The notes: a model not told the origin generated them from the letters alone. Shown: positions 50,320 to 63,300, counted from the stretch's first letter. The stretch: DNA of 64,000 nt from Dysidea avara (GCF_963678975.1 NC_089272.1:59656574-59720573), one strand, 5' to 3'. Numbers and translations are program-made.

Positions 50320-53300
50320 TAGTTTGTGTACTTTTTATTAATCCATATATGGATTATGAAGAAGATTATTGTGAATAGTGTAATTTTGCATTCTGCATAG
50401 TAACGCCATCAACGTTTCAGTACAAACATGAAGCTGATCAAATTGCAATGTGCATACAGACTGAGAGTCTCCCAATATGAGTTACAATTTACATTACTGG
50501 TGCCTTTAATAGCTGTCAAATTCAGTGCAAGGATTGTTGTTATACACTTGACTGCATTATTAGAGTATTTACATGACTGCTCTGGATAACTCGCCCACGT
50601 ACAATAATCACAGAGCGAAATAAACCACCTTGCAACAAAGTCATCAACCCCGATTAAGCTTCCTGGCCTATACTGAGTTTAATAAAGACACATTCTATTA
50701 GCCACAAGCAGCACACACCAGAAAAATTAATTTTGAGCGTGATCTTGTATGGCTTCTCGAACGTAATGGCATTTCGGCAAGAAGAAACGGCCCGGTTTGG
50801 GCTGTTTCCATCCGAAAACGAAATCAAAAATAAGTCATGGACACGCACAATGATCCATTCAGTAAGCCTTGCTACTTTTTATCCCAGGATTTTCCTTGTA
50901 AACTTCGCTATGCCTGTGAAAGAATAATAATTATACAACCAAGTACTAAGAATAATACGAAATGCGGTTAAAATTACGTAATTAATAATAAATGAATAAA
51001 TAAATAATGTTTGAGAAAACTACGAGGCCTAGAGACATGAACTAAGTGGGGATAGATTCGCCTGTGAATGAAGGCACAACCGTATAATAAGTACGCCTGT
51101 TCGTGCTGATGACTTTACCGTACGTGTAATTCTATATAACACCCAGCACCACACCGTTGTTTAATTACAGATTGCTCGAAGGAGAAGATTAGTAAACATC
51201 CGCAGAGTGACTACAACAGAGCCAGAGGCCACCTTACACGTAAACAACAACATTACAAGTATGTTTAAATGTTTGTAACTGTGTATTTTGTATGCAGGAT
51301 ATGCGCTCCAGGCGTCATGCAGTGAACAACCAACTGATGACCAGTTGGGATACCAGCTGATACACTCATAAACAACCAGGAACAACAAGGTAATGAGTAA
51401 CGTATACATCTTCATCCTTCATCTGGCTTACTAGTGGCTGGAATTCCACTCGGCTTAACTACTATTCTACTGTGAGTCTGTAATAGCTAAACAAGAAGCC
51501 GATGCAGTGCTGTATATACAACAATGTGTAACTATCTCCTGTATGTTGTGCATGGCTGTATGCATAATATTATAGGCTGTGATCACTGTGCCAATGCCAC
51601 ACCGCTGATATACTGGCACATCACCAGTGGCCTCTAGTTACAACAGAGTCTGTTGTGCCATATTGGCTTGATTGGGATCAATTGCTAATTGTGCCTTCAC
51701 CATATCCCTTGTTCTGCATAGCCTCACTTCACTGCTGAGTCATCTTCAGAGATATGTCACACCTACAATATATAGTTACTTTCAATATAGCTAACTTAAC
51801 TTGGTTTTTGTGTAGGTTGTGTTTAGTATTGTGGTTTTCTGATGCTCCCTTGCCTGTGTATGTATGCATATGTATCATTTCCACCGGTACACACACACAC
51901 TGCTCTGAGTGCTGCCTATGGCACTGTTTATACTTGCCCAATGGGTAGGTTGCAATGTTGGTGTATGTACTTGGTTGTATGTGACACGGTCCTAGTAATA
52001 ATAATATTATGAATAATAATATGAACAAATGGGCATATTTCAGTTTTGTCTGAAATACACATACTGTTTCCTTTTCACTTGATACTTACTAGTGGGCCTA
52101 TACTCATTGCAAAGAACCACCAGAAGGTTGTTTTGAGTTGAAGGATGCTTTTCAAGGTGGTTTTTAGGTGTGTGTTCTATTAGTATTTTTGCAAAAAAAA
52201 CATACACGATCACTATTATGAACCCACTATCGTGGTTCATGATATGTGCAGCTACACATATCCACTCCATTTACAGTTGCTAAAGTATTTGAAGATTTTG
52301 CTCAAATGTACTATATGAATAATAAACTAATAAACCATGTATGTGATCATGTCAGTTCCAATTAGCTATATACATATCATTGTAAAGCTTTAACAATAAA
52401 CAAGTTATCAAACACAATGTTTGGAATGTTGACTACCATCTTATAAGATGTGAATCTTGTTACACAAATAGAACCAGGTGTCTACTGTATGTGTGTTAAC
52501 TAATCCCAGGAGTATTGCAAGGTATACAGGAAATTGAAGTATAAAACTTTTGTACACAATGAGAGCTAATTACTACAATGATTAAAAATGTATCCGCAAG
52601 GTTGTTGGCCATCCACCATTTGTGTTGAATCAAAACACACACCATATGGAAGGCCAAATGCATATGATTGATATACTATGTGATTACATGTGATTACAGA
52701 AACATGGTAGCATGTTCAACACACACTCACACATCTACAATCATGTGCATACACACACATACTTGTCAGTCATACATACAAATGAACACACATTACACAT
52801 GTATATAAAAACACACACACAAACACACATGTACACACAAAAGCAAAAGCAAAGCAAAGCCTTCAGCTACTGCTAAGTGGTCACGCTGCCCAGTGGCCAG
52901 CATGGGGCACATGTGCGCTACTCAGGTGCTATGAGTCAGCGCAGGCATGCCCTCCTGGGGCAGGACTAGTAACCCACAGGAGGCTGTACCATGTCTCACA
53001 GTTGAAGGTGTGGGCCACCTGGACCTTCAACTGCTATATGAGACATGGACAGTTCAGCATTTGTAGACTCCTTTAAAAACAATTAATTAAGCCTAAAATA
53101 GAATTAATTAAGCCTAGCGCGATGTTTCCAGCATAGACTACTCAGGTCCTAACTCGAAATTATCATATTGGATACCAAGTTGAGTACTGCCAGTGAGTGC
53201 TAATGGTGAATGAAGTGTATGTTGTGTAGATGTACGACTGCTGGTGCATGCAAACAGATTGCACGATATGTAGCAACTGAGGATTTCCAAATCACAAAGT

Positions 53301-53522
53301 AAAATTTTGCGTAATGAGCAAAACAAAAAAAAATCCAGTTTTTAAAAAAAATTCTTATATTGAACCAATGCATAGATACACTCTAAACACAACTTTCTGG
53401 AAAGTTTCAGCTCATTCAAACACACACAGAGCGAGTTACAACACAATACACTGTACCTGATACGGAGGAATTCGGATGGCGAACAAATCGATCCATTTGT
53501 CTTCTACGCGGGAATATCGGCC
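50320..53522. other. Gene-poor stretch with CA-rich tract and a hairpin
   Basis: Bases 52700-52850 are CA-rich. A hairpin lies at 52993-53047 (TGTCTCACAGTTGAAGGT / ACCTTCAACTGCTATATGAGACA), preceded by GGAGGCTGTACCAT, which also occurs at 38.9 kb. No gene could be supported. Confidence 0.4.
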
Positions 53523-55566
53523 ATGGCTGCCAGAAGCATTGCTCCTCTTCTTCATACACTCACTAGTGAAGAGTACGTTCGCTCCGAGAGTAGTGACAAT
53601 GACGGGCTCGAGACGCTTTTTACTGAATATTTCACCGGAAATGACGATAAGACAGATAATGAGAAGAGTAAGGCGGAAACCACAGAAGCGTTTGTTGATT
53701 ATCGCATTCAGGTGAAGATAGCGAGTTAGAGTCTGATGAAGAGGTGGGAAGCCACAGAGATCTGAAGATACAGTCTTTACCAAGGTGTGAAGATATACTG
53801 TACAGTGATATACAGGCATGTGATGATGATGAAAACTCTTACTCTGACAGAGGTAAAACTATTCATAGTGAGTAAAATAAACAATACACATTATTTAAAA
53901 TATTTGTACGTCTGATTAAATACTGTTTCCAACAGAACTGCTTGAAGATGAAGGCTGCTTTGCTCAAGTAGAGGATGCTGAACTTGCTGAACAACCACCT
54001 GCAGTACTTCTACCTCCTGTGGTGCCAACATCCAACGGAGAAACTGTAGCAGCAATAGCTGTTGATCATGAGCCAATCACACCTAGTGATATGACAGCAT
54101 CACATGACGTGCAGAAATGCAAGAAGTTTGTTGAACGTACCTGTAAGTGCAATTTGGCAGAGCCCGATGGCAGTCCATGTAGCAATCAGTTTCCTGTTGA
54201 GCACTATGTACAAACACGAGCACAGGCCAATTTTTTAACTCGTGATGAGCTCAACCTAGTCATCTTGGGGTACATCCAATCTGCAGCTCTACTGACTACA
54301 ACAATCATCGATGATCGCCACGCCAATCCTGCAGCAAGAAACAGAGTAACAATGAAATACAAACACCGTGGAGTGTCTATCTGTAGGAAAACTTTTCTTT
54401 TCCTACATGGTGTCGGTAAAGATTGACTCCAAGCTCTAAAGCAGCACTACATCAGGGATGGACTGGAAACACGTGTTCATGGCAACACGAAACGGACCCC
54501 AAAGCATGCATTTCCATACTTCACTAAGAAACATGTGGTGAAGTTTTTACAAAACTACGCAGAGGAAAATGCCCTGTTACTACCTGGAAGAATTCCAGGT
54601 TACAAAAGAGATGACATAAAGCTTCTTCCATCAAATCGAAGCAAGAGGGTATGTATACATGTTCTACAAAAGAATTTTGGTAACAATGTAACAGTAGATC
54701 AGAAGGTAGCCACATTAGGTGGGTGATAACTCAAACATGTATTTTCAGCAATTTGGTTGTAATTTGCAAATTGACTTGTATCTCAAAAAACTTTTCAAGT
54801 TTCCAATGATCAAGGTCTACAATTTCTACTCGACATACTGCACACACAATGAAATTCTTCATACCTGACACCTGTATTCCGAAGTTTGATTCACTAGCAC
54901 TTTAGATCCAGTTTTTCTATCAAGAGTTCTCTTTAGGAACTTTCTCCACATGGTATAAGAATTTCAATGTACATCATTTTTGGCTTCTAATACTTTAACA
55001 CATTGTAATGTCACACAGACCATCTGGGAGTTTTACAGAGACTCATGTAAGGTAGCTGGAATTGAGGAAGTAGCATATACCACCTTTTGTGAGTACTGGC
55101 GTTCACTCCTTCCATTTATTGTTGTTGGAAAGCCTATGAGTGATTTATGTTGGACCTGCCAACAAAACAACACCATGGAAGACCATCAATAGACCAACAA
55201 GTGAAAAAAGCGATGTGAGCAACTTACAAATACTAGTAATTAAATTTTATATTTTGCATCATACCTAACAGGCATTAAAGACAGCGGAAAACCACCTCAC
55301 ATCAGTTGCCCTAGAAAGGACATCCTACAAGGACATCTGTAAAAAAAAGCCACACCAATTTGAAGCAATTGTACACTTTCGATGAAAAATTTCAGCCTCC
55401 ACTATTTGGAACTATCAGTAGGCCATTGTTGCTCACAACAACTGTACACTACAGTTTTGATATGGCCCAGCAGGTGCTTACATAGTTTGTGTGTGCAGGT
55501 GTTTGGTGGTGTATGTGAGTACGCATAGCGTGTGTGCGTTGTGTGCATTGTGTGTGTGTGTGCGTA

Positions 55567-55628
<62 letters not shown>

Positions 55629-56439
55629 AGTGTGTGTGTGTGCGTAGTGTGTGTGTGTGTGTGTGCATGTGTTTGGTGGTATATGTAAGTACGCATAGTG
55701 TGTTGTGTGTGTATGCGCGCAGTGTGTGTGTAGTGTGTGTGTGTGTGCGCAGTGTGTGTGTGTGTATGTGTAGTGTGTGGACATAGTGTGTGCGTATTGT
55801 GTGTGTGCACTTGTCTGTGTGTAGTGTGTGCGCAGTGTTATGTACAAACAATGCTCACTGTATCTCCAAACAGGTGCACTACCCTTGTGATCCTATGCAG
55901 CTTGGCCCGATATACTTTCTGACTCCTCGGAAATGTGCCATGTTTGGAATTTGCTGCGAGTCAATACCTAGACAAGTAAGTAAACTGAACATAAAAAGTT
56001 GTTACCATTAATTTTTTAATCTCACCAGGTGAACTATCTGATTGACGAGGCATATAACATAGGAAAAGGCTCCAATGCCATCATATCAATGCTTCACCAT
56101 TTCCTTGAAAATCACAGCTTCGGAGAGACTCATTTACACCTGCATGCAGATAATTGTTGTGGCCAAAATAAAAACCGCTACATGATGGCCTATTTGCTGT
56201 GGAGGGTTATGGTTGGTTTGCATAAAGAAATAACAATATCATTTCTACTAGTGGGCCACACCAAATTTTCCCCTGAGTGGTGCTTTGGTTTGTTTAAACG
56301 ACTGTTCAAACGGACAAAAGTTAGTACCTTAGAGGAGATAGCTGCACAATCTGCTGACCAGTTTCCTCCTGTCACAGTACCAGTGGGACTTTCCGCAGAG
56401 CACAAGCAGTATTTATTTGACAAAATTAGAGAATTTTAG
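53523..56439 (+). pseudogene. DUF7869-like multi-exon gene or transposon, copy 2
   Basis: Likely exons are 53523 to about 53860, 53937-54649, about 55019-55212, about 55271-55471, 55875-55977 and 56030-56439, mostly with GT-AG borders. The order of motifs is an acidic N-terminal region, CKKFVERTCKCNLAEPDG, YKHRGVSICRKTFLFLHGVG, FLQNYAEENALLLPGR, SDLCWTCQQNN, HYSFDMAQQ, LTPRKCAMFGICCESIPRQ, HLHADNCCGQNKNRYMM and LVGHTKFSPEWCFGLFK. Lesions are a frameshift in the first exon, TGA for a probable CGA after HGVGKD (54423-54425) and frameshifts near 55187 and 55385. The C-terminus lacks the HHFW-type block seen in copy 1. The last exon alone is a clean 136-codon frame. The family name is from memory, and I infer a mobile origin from the multiple degenerate copies. 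Confidence 0.75.
55480..55830. repeat. GT-rich microsatellite within an intron
   Basis: A long (GT)n tract (55569-55624) is flanked by interrupted GTGTGTGCGTAG-type repeats. It lies in the DUF7869-like intron between HYSFDMAQQ and VHYPCDPMQ. Overlapping open frames rich in His/Thr or Val/Cys are artefacts. Confidence 0.95.
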
Positions 56440-57479
56440 TGTATGCTCACAACCTATATAAAAATGTGTACACATTATATATCAGCATGGCATTTCAAAA
56501 TAACAGTTAATTGTATTACATGTATCTATTTACTTTACCAGTTGAACATACAAGGAGTACAAGATATTTATCTACTACTAGCATGACAGAACAATGGGCA
56601 TTATTATGAAGTTGTTACAAGATTTCAGCAAAGTTTGCCCTCTGTACTATTCGCTACTTTCAATAGTAACAATGATTAATAGTGGCTTTAGATACATTGG
56701 GTCTCCTACCGCAAGAGCAAACACGTAAACGGTACAAAATGTACGAGTTTTGTTCATACACAGCTAATCATCCATGAAGGAAGCTAAATAACATTTCTTA
56801 CCAAGTAATCTTTCTTGCTCGATCTTTCTGTTACGCATTTTACTGGCCATGCACATTTGGGATGATACTGTAGTACTTCACTACCACTTGTGCACGATCT
56901 CGATAAATTACTGGAGTTTAACTAATAAGCAGAGCTTGAGAATTGTCTTGATTTGTCAACATGAGGTATTCGATAGTAAACGGTTTTTCTGCTTGATCAT
57001 CATAAGAGAAAATTGTGGCTGGTTTTTTGGTGATGCTTTTGTGGGCCATGCCCAAACCGTTGTGGTCCCTACTATAAAATACTATCATACTATATGATAG
57101 ATATATATTGCAAATCACTAATACACTATTAAATATAAAATCTATTGTTTGAAGGTGACTGTTTAATTAGAGTATCTTATCCATTCTATCACAGATAGTG
57201 TATGTTCTATTAGAGTAATTGAACAGTGTTAATGGATGAGCTTCACAATGAAATTACTTCTTTGAGAACTTTAGTAATTGATTTGAAGTACACATGTTTA
57301 CAAGACAGAAATCTCATTGTCTATCAAAATGATAACTAACAAAAATACTGACTATAAATGCTTCGTGGACAGCCAAGTCATTTAAGTTACACAAAGTTTG
57401 CTTATCTTGAAAATTTGCATGACATATACAATACACAGTATATTCAATTTACTGACATGAACTAATATACTTAGTTTGT
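56440..57479. other. Non-coding stretch
   Basis: No gene recognised. Two copies of an ATTAGAGTA motif (57169 and 57212) are remnants of the dispersed end motif also seen at 28.9 and 29.5 kb. Confidence 0.35.
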
Positions 57480-57654
57480 ACCATTTGATTGTGGGTCAAG
57501 GTATTCCAATTGCTGTATATGATGTCACTGTATCCTCCTCCGCTGTAGTGACACTGTCAACTGTAGCTTGAACACTAGGTGACACTAGCAAAGGAACAGA
57601 CACACAAGTGAAGCAGCTAAAAAAAGCTGGAAACAAGAACAAAAGTTATATATT

Positions 57655-57865
57655 TGGACACATCCGACTTCTCTCCTGATAGTATGGAGGTGGTCTTATT
57701 AATGAGGTTATGAAATGTCTTGCTGTTTTTGGGACCTATTTGCCATGGTCACTATAATGAGGTGGTCTATTTTAATAAGGTCATGAAGTAAACCTTAGCT
57801 ATGCTTGGGACCTAGTTTACATGGTCACTATAATGAGGTGGTCTTATTAAGGAGGTGAATGCTGT
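57655..57865 (-). repeat. 75-bp-period tandem repeat, locus 3
   Basis: The complement of the 9.4-kb and 13.3-kb repeats: GGTCACTATAATGAGGTGGTC occurs at about 57747 and 57822, about 75 bp apart, with GAGGTTATGAA / AAGGTCATGAAG between. Confidence 0.8.
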
Positions 57866-58181
57866 GAGGTTTTAATTTCTAATGTACTAATATTTTTGTA
57901 GCTACTGAAATATAGTGTTAGTTATCTATGGCTGTAGTACATACATTAATTTACGAAGGATGAATATGCCACTACAACAATGCCACATTCAAAAATGTGT
58001 TGAAAAATTGGAGGGCCTTTTCACACAAAATCTATTTCACATAAGGTTTCTGAATTTGACATATGTATCATATTAGACGAATCGTTTCAAATTTAGTCTT
58101 TGTAACATTTCAGAAACACTTGAAAAGGAGATTAAGTAATAAAAACAAGCTTGCATACAACATGTCAATGGACTGATTCAA

Positions 58182-58541
58182 TCACAGATATGTGTTTATT
58201 TGTATGTGGTGCCTAAATGACACAGGAGTACCCCAAGTTCCCAACATTGGTTTCATTAATGGATTGAGGACATTTTGGAGATTGTACTGTAGAAAACTTT
58301 TGACTCTATTAGCTTTGTTAGAAATCTCTTTAATATGCTGTGACCAAGACAATTTTGAGTCAATAACCACTCCAAGGTACTTGTTGTGGGTTACTTCACG
58401 GATGACTTGGTGGCGTAAAAAGTGCTGAGTGTTTAATAGGATTTGTTTTATTGGTAATTCTTTATAATTCCTAAGATCTATGGGGTGCAATTCAGTGTTG
58501 TGTAATTTCATTTGAAAAATCCCAATAACATGTTTCGACAT
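58182..58541 (-). mobile_element. Non-LTR retrotransposon reverse transcriptase fragment
   Basis: A 119-codon frame contains YLGVVIDSKLSWSQHIKEIS and NKANRVKSFLQYNLQ, which match the region just after the catalytic core of CR1/Jockey-like reverse transcriptases. Compare YLGVILDNKLSWSPHISNI in the element at 60059-61343. It is a short, isolated relic from a different, more diverged element. Confidence 0.75.
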
Positions 58542-58920
58542 GTCACTCTTGCTGGTTCATTGTGTTCATCATTAATAAACACTTGTCTGAAGGTATACCC
58601 AAACAGAAGGTGGTGACTTTGTTCTGTTGACAGCGTTTAGGTTACATGTGAAAAGGCAATATTAATTTTATAATAGACAACAGATAACTACTCTTACCAT
58701 ATATGGTCATATTCACTATTCCCATATCAGAGCCAGCAGCAATGGTAGCAACACACTGATACAAGCCATCGTAATTGATGACATTGTTGACAATCAGATT
58801 GCACTCGGACTAACTTGACGTGCCCCCAGGGATGATCTGACATGAATTAAATGGTGGTTAGGGGAAATCCTGAGGTGGAACATTTCAGAACAAGGGACTA
58901 CTCTAAACCTGGTAGGTCCC

Positions 58921-59465
58921 AGAATAACAACAATAATTACTGTAAACAGAATGAAACAAATACAAACAAACAAAAGAAATCTATCATTAAAAATAAGGAG
59001 ACCTGAATGACAGCCTGTTATTCTCAGTATAAAAATAGCTCTCAATAAAATTAATGTAGAGTTGCTTTTTAGCTTCTATACAATTGACCCTAAATGTACG
59101 TCTGATCAAGCCTAGAATCTGATATGCTTTAGTAGTGATAGTTTTATAGTGGTTGTACATCATAACTTGATAAGTTTAGTTGGTCCCAAGGTGTCCATAT
59201 TAGTATACAGGATAAAGTTTGCTTGAGAAGTTTACTAAATGCCTATCCAAATTGAAGTAATGTCATTGTACAATATCATATAGAACGTTGTTGTTAATGT
59301 TGTATGGAAAGGCTACAACTTACATATCATAGATAATTAAGTTGCTGTAACTGTGTCATCTCCCACTTCATTTATTGCCAGACAACTGCAATCTCCAGTA
59401 TCAGTATCTGCCATATTTCAGATCCACAGACTGCCATTCTCTAGTATCATATACTTGGTCTGATT
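58921..59465. other. Non-coding stretch
   Basis: No gene recognised between the Ig-domain remnant and the kinase pseudogene. Confidence 0.35.
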
Positions 59466-61604
59466 CAAGGGAAGCCATTATGGCCTCAACTTCTTCAACA
59501 GACTTAAGAGTAGATGATTTAGCTGGTGGGGGTTTACTTGGTAGACCATCCTTTACCAGTTTCAACTACTTGCAAACTTCAACAACCATACTGGGTCATT
59601 TGGTGAAACTATTTTGCAGACAATCTAAAATGATTGGACGCAATACTTCAGCATCTTGTAGCTTGTTAAAGTATTCATCTCTCATTTAAGTACCACATGT
59701 CTTGAGTCTCTGGGTCAATAACCATAAATTCTGTGGGTATAAACATTAGTACACCAAATGAGAACACAATCAAAGATGTGGTATATTTAGGACTCTTCAG
59801 TGACCCTCTAGTCAGTGACTTTAGGGGTCAGTGATCTGCTTAATAAAATATTATTGGCTATCAAGTCACAGTGAATGATAGGAGGATTATGTGAGTGTAG
59901 ATACCTCAAACTGAGCGACGAATCACGAAGAATTGAGATTTTAAGATCCACTTCTAAATCTCCAGCAGTCTCTAAGTATCTGCTTAGACTGGTGAACATT
60001 AGCTCCACCATAAGAGCAGGAATCTGGCGGGTTATAAAGACCCAGAAACTGTACTAGATACCCAGCACGGCTTCAGATCCCAGCACTCTTGTGTTACCCA
60101 ACTTATTTCACTGATAGAAGACTTGTCACATGCTCTAGACCAACAGAAACAAACCGATGTCATTCTCCTTGACTTTGCTAAAGCGTTTGATAGTGTCCCA
60201 CATCAAAGACTATTAGTTAAATTAAGACACTATGGTATCAACGATCACATCTGTCAGTGGGTCAATACTTGGCTGACCAGAAGGTCACAGCAAGTAGCTT
60301 TGGACGGTACTTTTTCTGACTCGATAGCTGTTCACTCAGGAGTCCCTCAAGGGACGGTCCTCGGCCCTTTGATGTTTCTTCTATACATTAATGATATAAC
60401 AGAACATGTAAATTTGTCACTACGGTTATTTGCTGATGACTGTTTACTTTACAGAATTATCACCACCAAGGAGGATGCCATTCAACTTCAGCATGATCTT
60501 GATCAACTACACGAATGGGCAACTAAGTGGCAATTAAGATTCAATGTAACCAAATGTACTATTATGCGGTTTACCAGATCATTATCACCAATCATTTTCA
60601 ACTACAAGCTAAACAATCACAACTTGGGTACATCAAACCAACACTCCTACCTTGGTGTTATATTGGACAACAAACTATCATGGTCTCCACATATTAGTAA
60701 TATAGCTGCTAAGGCCAATAGAACATTAAACTTCTTGAAACGCAATCTGAGTTGCTGCTCGTCTAACATCAAAACAACAGCCTACCTTACGATAGTACGA
60801 CCGTCAATGGAATATGCTGCAGTCATCTGGGACCCATACCACCATAACAATATTCAACAGCTAGAGAAAGTACAGCGTAGGGCAGCTAGATGGGTCCTAA
60901 ATGATTTCAATCGATTCAGCTCAGTCACAGCTATGTTACAGCATCTTTCTTGGCCAAGCCTTCAGCTGAGACGTAAAATATCCAGATTACAAGCACTTTT
61001 TAAAATTATACATCAAGATTATTCACTGTCAATTCCTCCTCATTTTATTTCAATGACAAGATCCACCAGAATATATCACCCACATCGTTTTATTCTACCA
61101 AATTCATCTACCTATTCATACCAACAGAGCTTTTTCTCCAGATCAATTAAGGATTGGAACAACTTACCATCTTCCATCATTGAGAGCAACAATATTGACT
61201 CTTTTTCAGCGGAACTGCAAACATTGTATGGAACTCAATAACTGTAATCTTTGTAACTACGTAGCTAAATTCATTTTATGATTGCTTTTTTTCCTGAGCA
61301 TATCAGCTGTGCTGTCTGCTCAGTAACAATAATAATAATAATAACTAGACTAGGATGCCTCAGTACTATACACCATTTGCTTCGCATTCTGCAAAAATGT
61401 TCTGCGACAGTGATTGTAGTTCCTCAGGGTTGGCGTATTCCAAAAACACAGAAAGGGTTCGCTTCACCGCACAGATAGTTCCATTCCATGACAGCATAGT
61501 GATGACACTTTGTACGTTACTCCATTTCCACTTTTACCAGTTTCTTCACCAGTTGGCTCTATTCCAGTGAGTAGCATTCCGGCAAGCACGGAAGCGCCCG
61601 CCAT
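59466..61604 (-). pseudogene. Duplicate kinase gene, truncated and split by a retrotransposon
   Basis: The start codon at 61604 and the N-terminal half of the kinase domain (61350-61604) correspond to residues 1 to about 85 of the intact gene at 30400-31941. The rest of the kinase domain is at 59466-60058, up to about residue 318. Between them lies a 1285-bp retrotransposon. Internal deletions remove, for example, the region around DLGMAK, and there are several frameshifts. The coiled coil and C-terminal domain are absent. HCDLIANN replaces HRDLTANN, losing the catalytic-loop Arg. It is inactive. Confidence 0.92.
60059..61343 (+). mobile_element. 5'-truncated non-LTR retrotransposon (CR1/Jockey-like), 1285 bp
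   Basis: A single open frame (60060-61241) begins inside the reverse transcriptase with TQHGFRSQHSC. It continues with ILLDFAKAFDSVPH, GVPQGTVLGPLMFLLYIND, the catalytic LFADDCLLYR, YLGVILDNKLSW and a thumb/C-terminal region ending LQTLYGTQ. The 3' end is an AATAATAATAATAA tail. The 6-bp ACTAGA flanks both ends (60053-60058 and 61344-61349), and the intact kinase gene shows the unoccupied site. The endonuclease and ORF1 are missing by 5' truncation. The open frame is undamaged, so the insertion is fairly young. Confidence 0.93.
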
Positions 61605-61845
61605 ATCTACAGGTAAGCGAGCAGTTTGGCGTGAAGGCTAAAGGAAATTAGTTCTAGTCGAGTTCTAGTTAATGACCATCAACGTATTATAGATTGTGGG
61701 TTTAGTGTTCAGTTATTTGTGGTTTTCAATGTGTAATAGTTGTGGATGGGTTCTAATTTTACACTCTGTGTAGTACATTTCATACATTTGAGTAGATCTT
61801 GTGAAAGCTGCGATGTTGCGAACTTTGGCTCTCGCTTTGGCTAAT

Positions 61846-61909
61846 ATGACTATGAGAGTGACTAGTGCAGGCCACAAAGTTGGTGTCGTGTACAAATCTA
61901 CGCTTGTAG
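61846..61909 (+). other. Duplicate of the P-loop-like exon
   Basis: ATG at 61846 opens MTMRVTSAGHKVGVVYKSTLV before the same G/GTAAGTG donor. It has one extra codon and changed P-loop residues relative to 32235-32295. An upstream in-frame ATG at about 61813 would add MLRTLALALAN. It is probably decayed. Confidence 0.3.
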
Positions 61910-62914
61910 GTAAGTGTTTATTTGTTGTTGTTGAGTGTACTTTCACTTATAGTGTGTGTAGTGTAGTACGTATAGTGTGCGCTCACACCAGTATTAAAAG
62001 ATTCTCAAGTCAAGGGGATGTCACGTAGGTACACGCAGTAGGTAGATCTGCTACCGCGGTCCGAAATTTCGATTTGACCTGTGACTAAGAGCCTTTGACC
62101 GGTGACTTAGCAACGATATTTCAACACTTTTCGATTGTGGGTTGGAAGCTTTTACCCTTGACCATTGAATTGGCATGATTTTGGTGGCCTTGACCTTTGA
62201 CTGCGGTCGCAGATCTACCTACAGTGGGTGCCTGTGTGTCACCCCCTTGCAAGTGTTCTGAGTGACTGGAGAGAAACACAGGTGTGCACTGACCAAATCC
62301 TGTAACCTCCAGGAAATTGGGGAATAGCAAAATTCGCTAAGTGAGCTGGTACGATGTAGCACATGTGATGGTGCTACCGATAGAAACCTTCATGTTTTTG
62401 TGGGCAGCTGTGCTAGAAAGGTGTGTGAGTGGATTGTGTCTTGTTCTTGTACACAGATGGACAGTAGTGAATACCGTTTCCTTTAAATTCTTTAATGATT
62501 CCATCTCTGGCACTTTACTGCTCACATGCTCAGGTCACTTTACCCTGACACTGTCATTGGGTAGGGAGGGTCTTTTCAATGATGGGGAACAGCAATCTAT
62601 AACAGCTAGCCAGAATGTTATCTCCAGTAGAAACCAATGAACAGTTGGAATTTAATGGATCTACTTTGAAGTGATATTGCCAAATCCAAAGTGCTCTGTT
62701 GTATGATAACTACCCTACGGTGTGATAAGTTTATCACCTTGTGGTTGAGCCACTCAAACTGGTTTGTGACATCATAACAACTGCAAATGGTGTTGTTTAC
62801 CAAAAATAGCCTAATATGGAAATTTTAATGCAAAAACAACAGTATAGCAGTGAGACCTGACAATAAAATGTGACCAGATCTGCACAAACAGGACATAATC
62901 GCAAAAGTGTATGT

Positions 62915-63300
62915 GTTGTGTGCAATGCGTGCGTGTGTGTGTGTGTGTGTACCTATCTATGTTTGTCTGTACGCGCCTACGTGAGCAAAATTGTTAAAAA
63001 ATGGTGAAAGCAGCTTTTACATAAGAAGTAAAAGTGAAATGAAGTCTGTATTAAACTTCTACACAGGTGAACTTTGCTCTGAGGTGGTTTCTTTTCGGCG
63101 GACTGAAATACGGGTGTGGCGACTTCTCAGGCTTTGTAAACTACCTTCCCTTTGAGGTGTTCAGGCGTTTAACAACTGAAAAACAATGATGCGGGCCTCA
63201 CACACTACCAGGAATAGCCTATCCCTTCGAGTTGAAAGGGGGCGTATCCCTTACGTATGCAAATGAAAATGAAGAACAACTTTGAGGCTTTGTCAAGAGA
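62915..63300 (-). repeat. Dispersed repeat, copy 2 (pairs with 17270-17650)
   Basis: Reverse-complement match to the repeat at 17.3-17.6 kb, including a short (GT)n, the complement of GAAACCACCTCAGAGCAAAG and the AAGCCTCAAGG-type block. Confidence 0.6.

Larger units (their letters stand above)
57480..58920 (-). pseudogene. Remnant of a gene with immunoglobulin-like domains
   Basis: One exon ends at 58698 with a strong donor (ATG/GTAAG). It encodes a typical end of an Ig fold, SECNLIVNNVINYDGLYQCV ending GIVNMTIY, with the DxGxYxC signature. Upstream in another frame is LVLKCSTSGFPLTTI, the first Cys strand. In-frame TAG and TAA and a frameshift break it. A second exon starts at 57584 after a TAG acceptor and joins in phase to give VSPSVQATVDSVTT, then SYTAIGIP*PTIKWYKLS. 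This is the start of another Ig domain, with TGA where Arg or similar is expected. The intron between holds a 75-bp repeat array and a reverse transcriptase fragment. It was probably a cell-surface or secreted protein; the rest was not found. Confidence 0.7.
59466..62870. repeat. Segmental duplication (kinase 5' half and upstream flank), copy 2
   Basis: Corresponds to 30989-33490. Homology resumes after the inserted retrotransposon and continues through the P-loop-like exon and a further ~1 kb, with several rearranged or deleted blocks. It ends near GACAATAAA at 62865. Confidence 0.9.
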
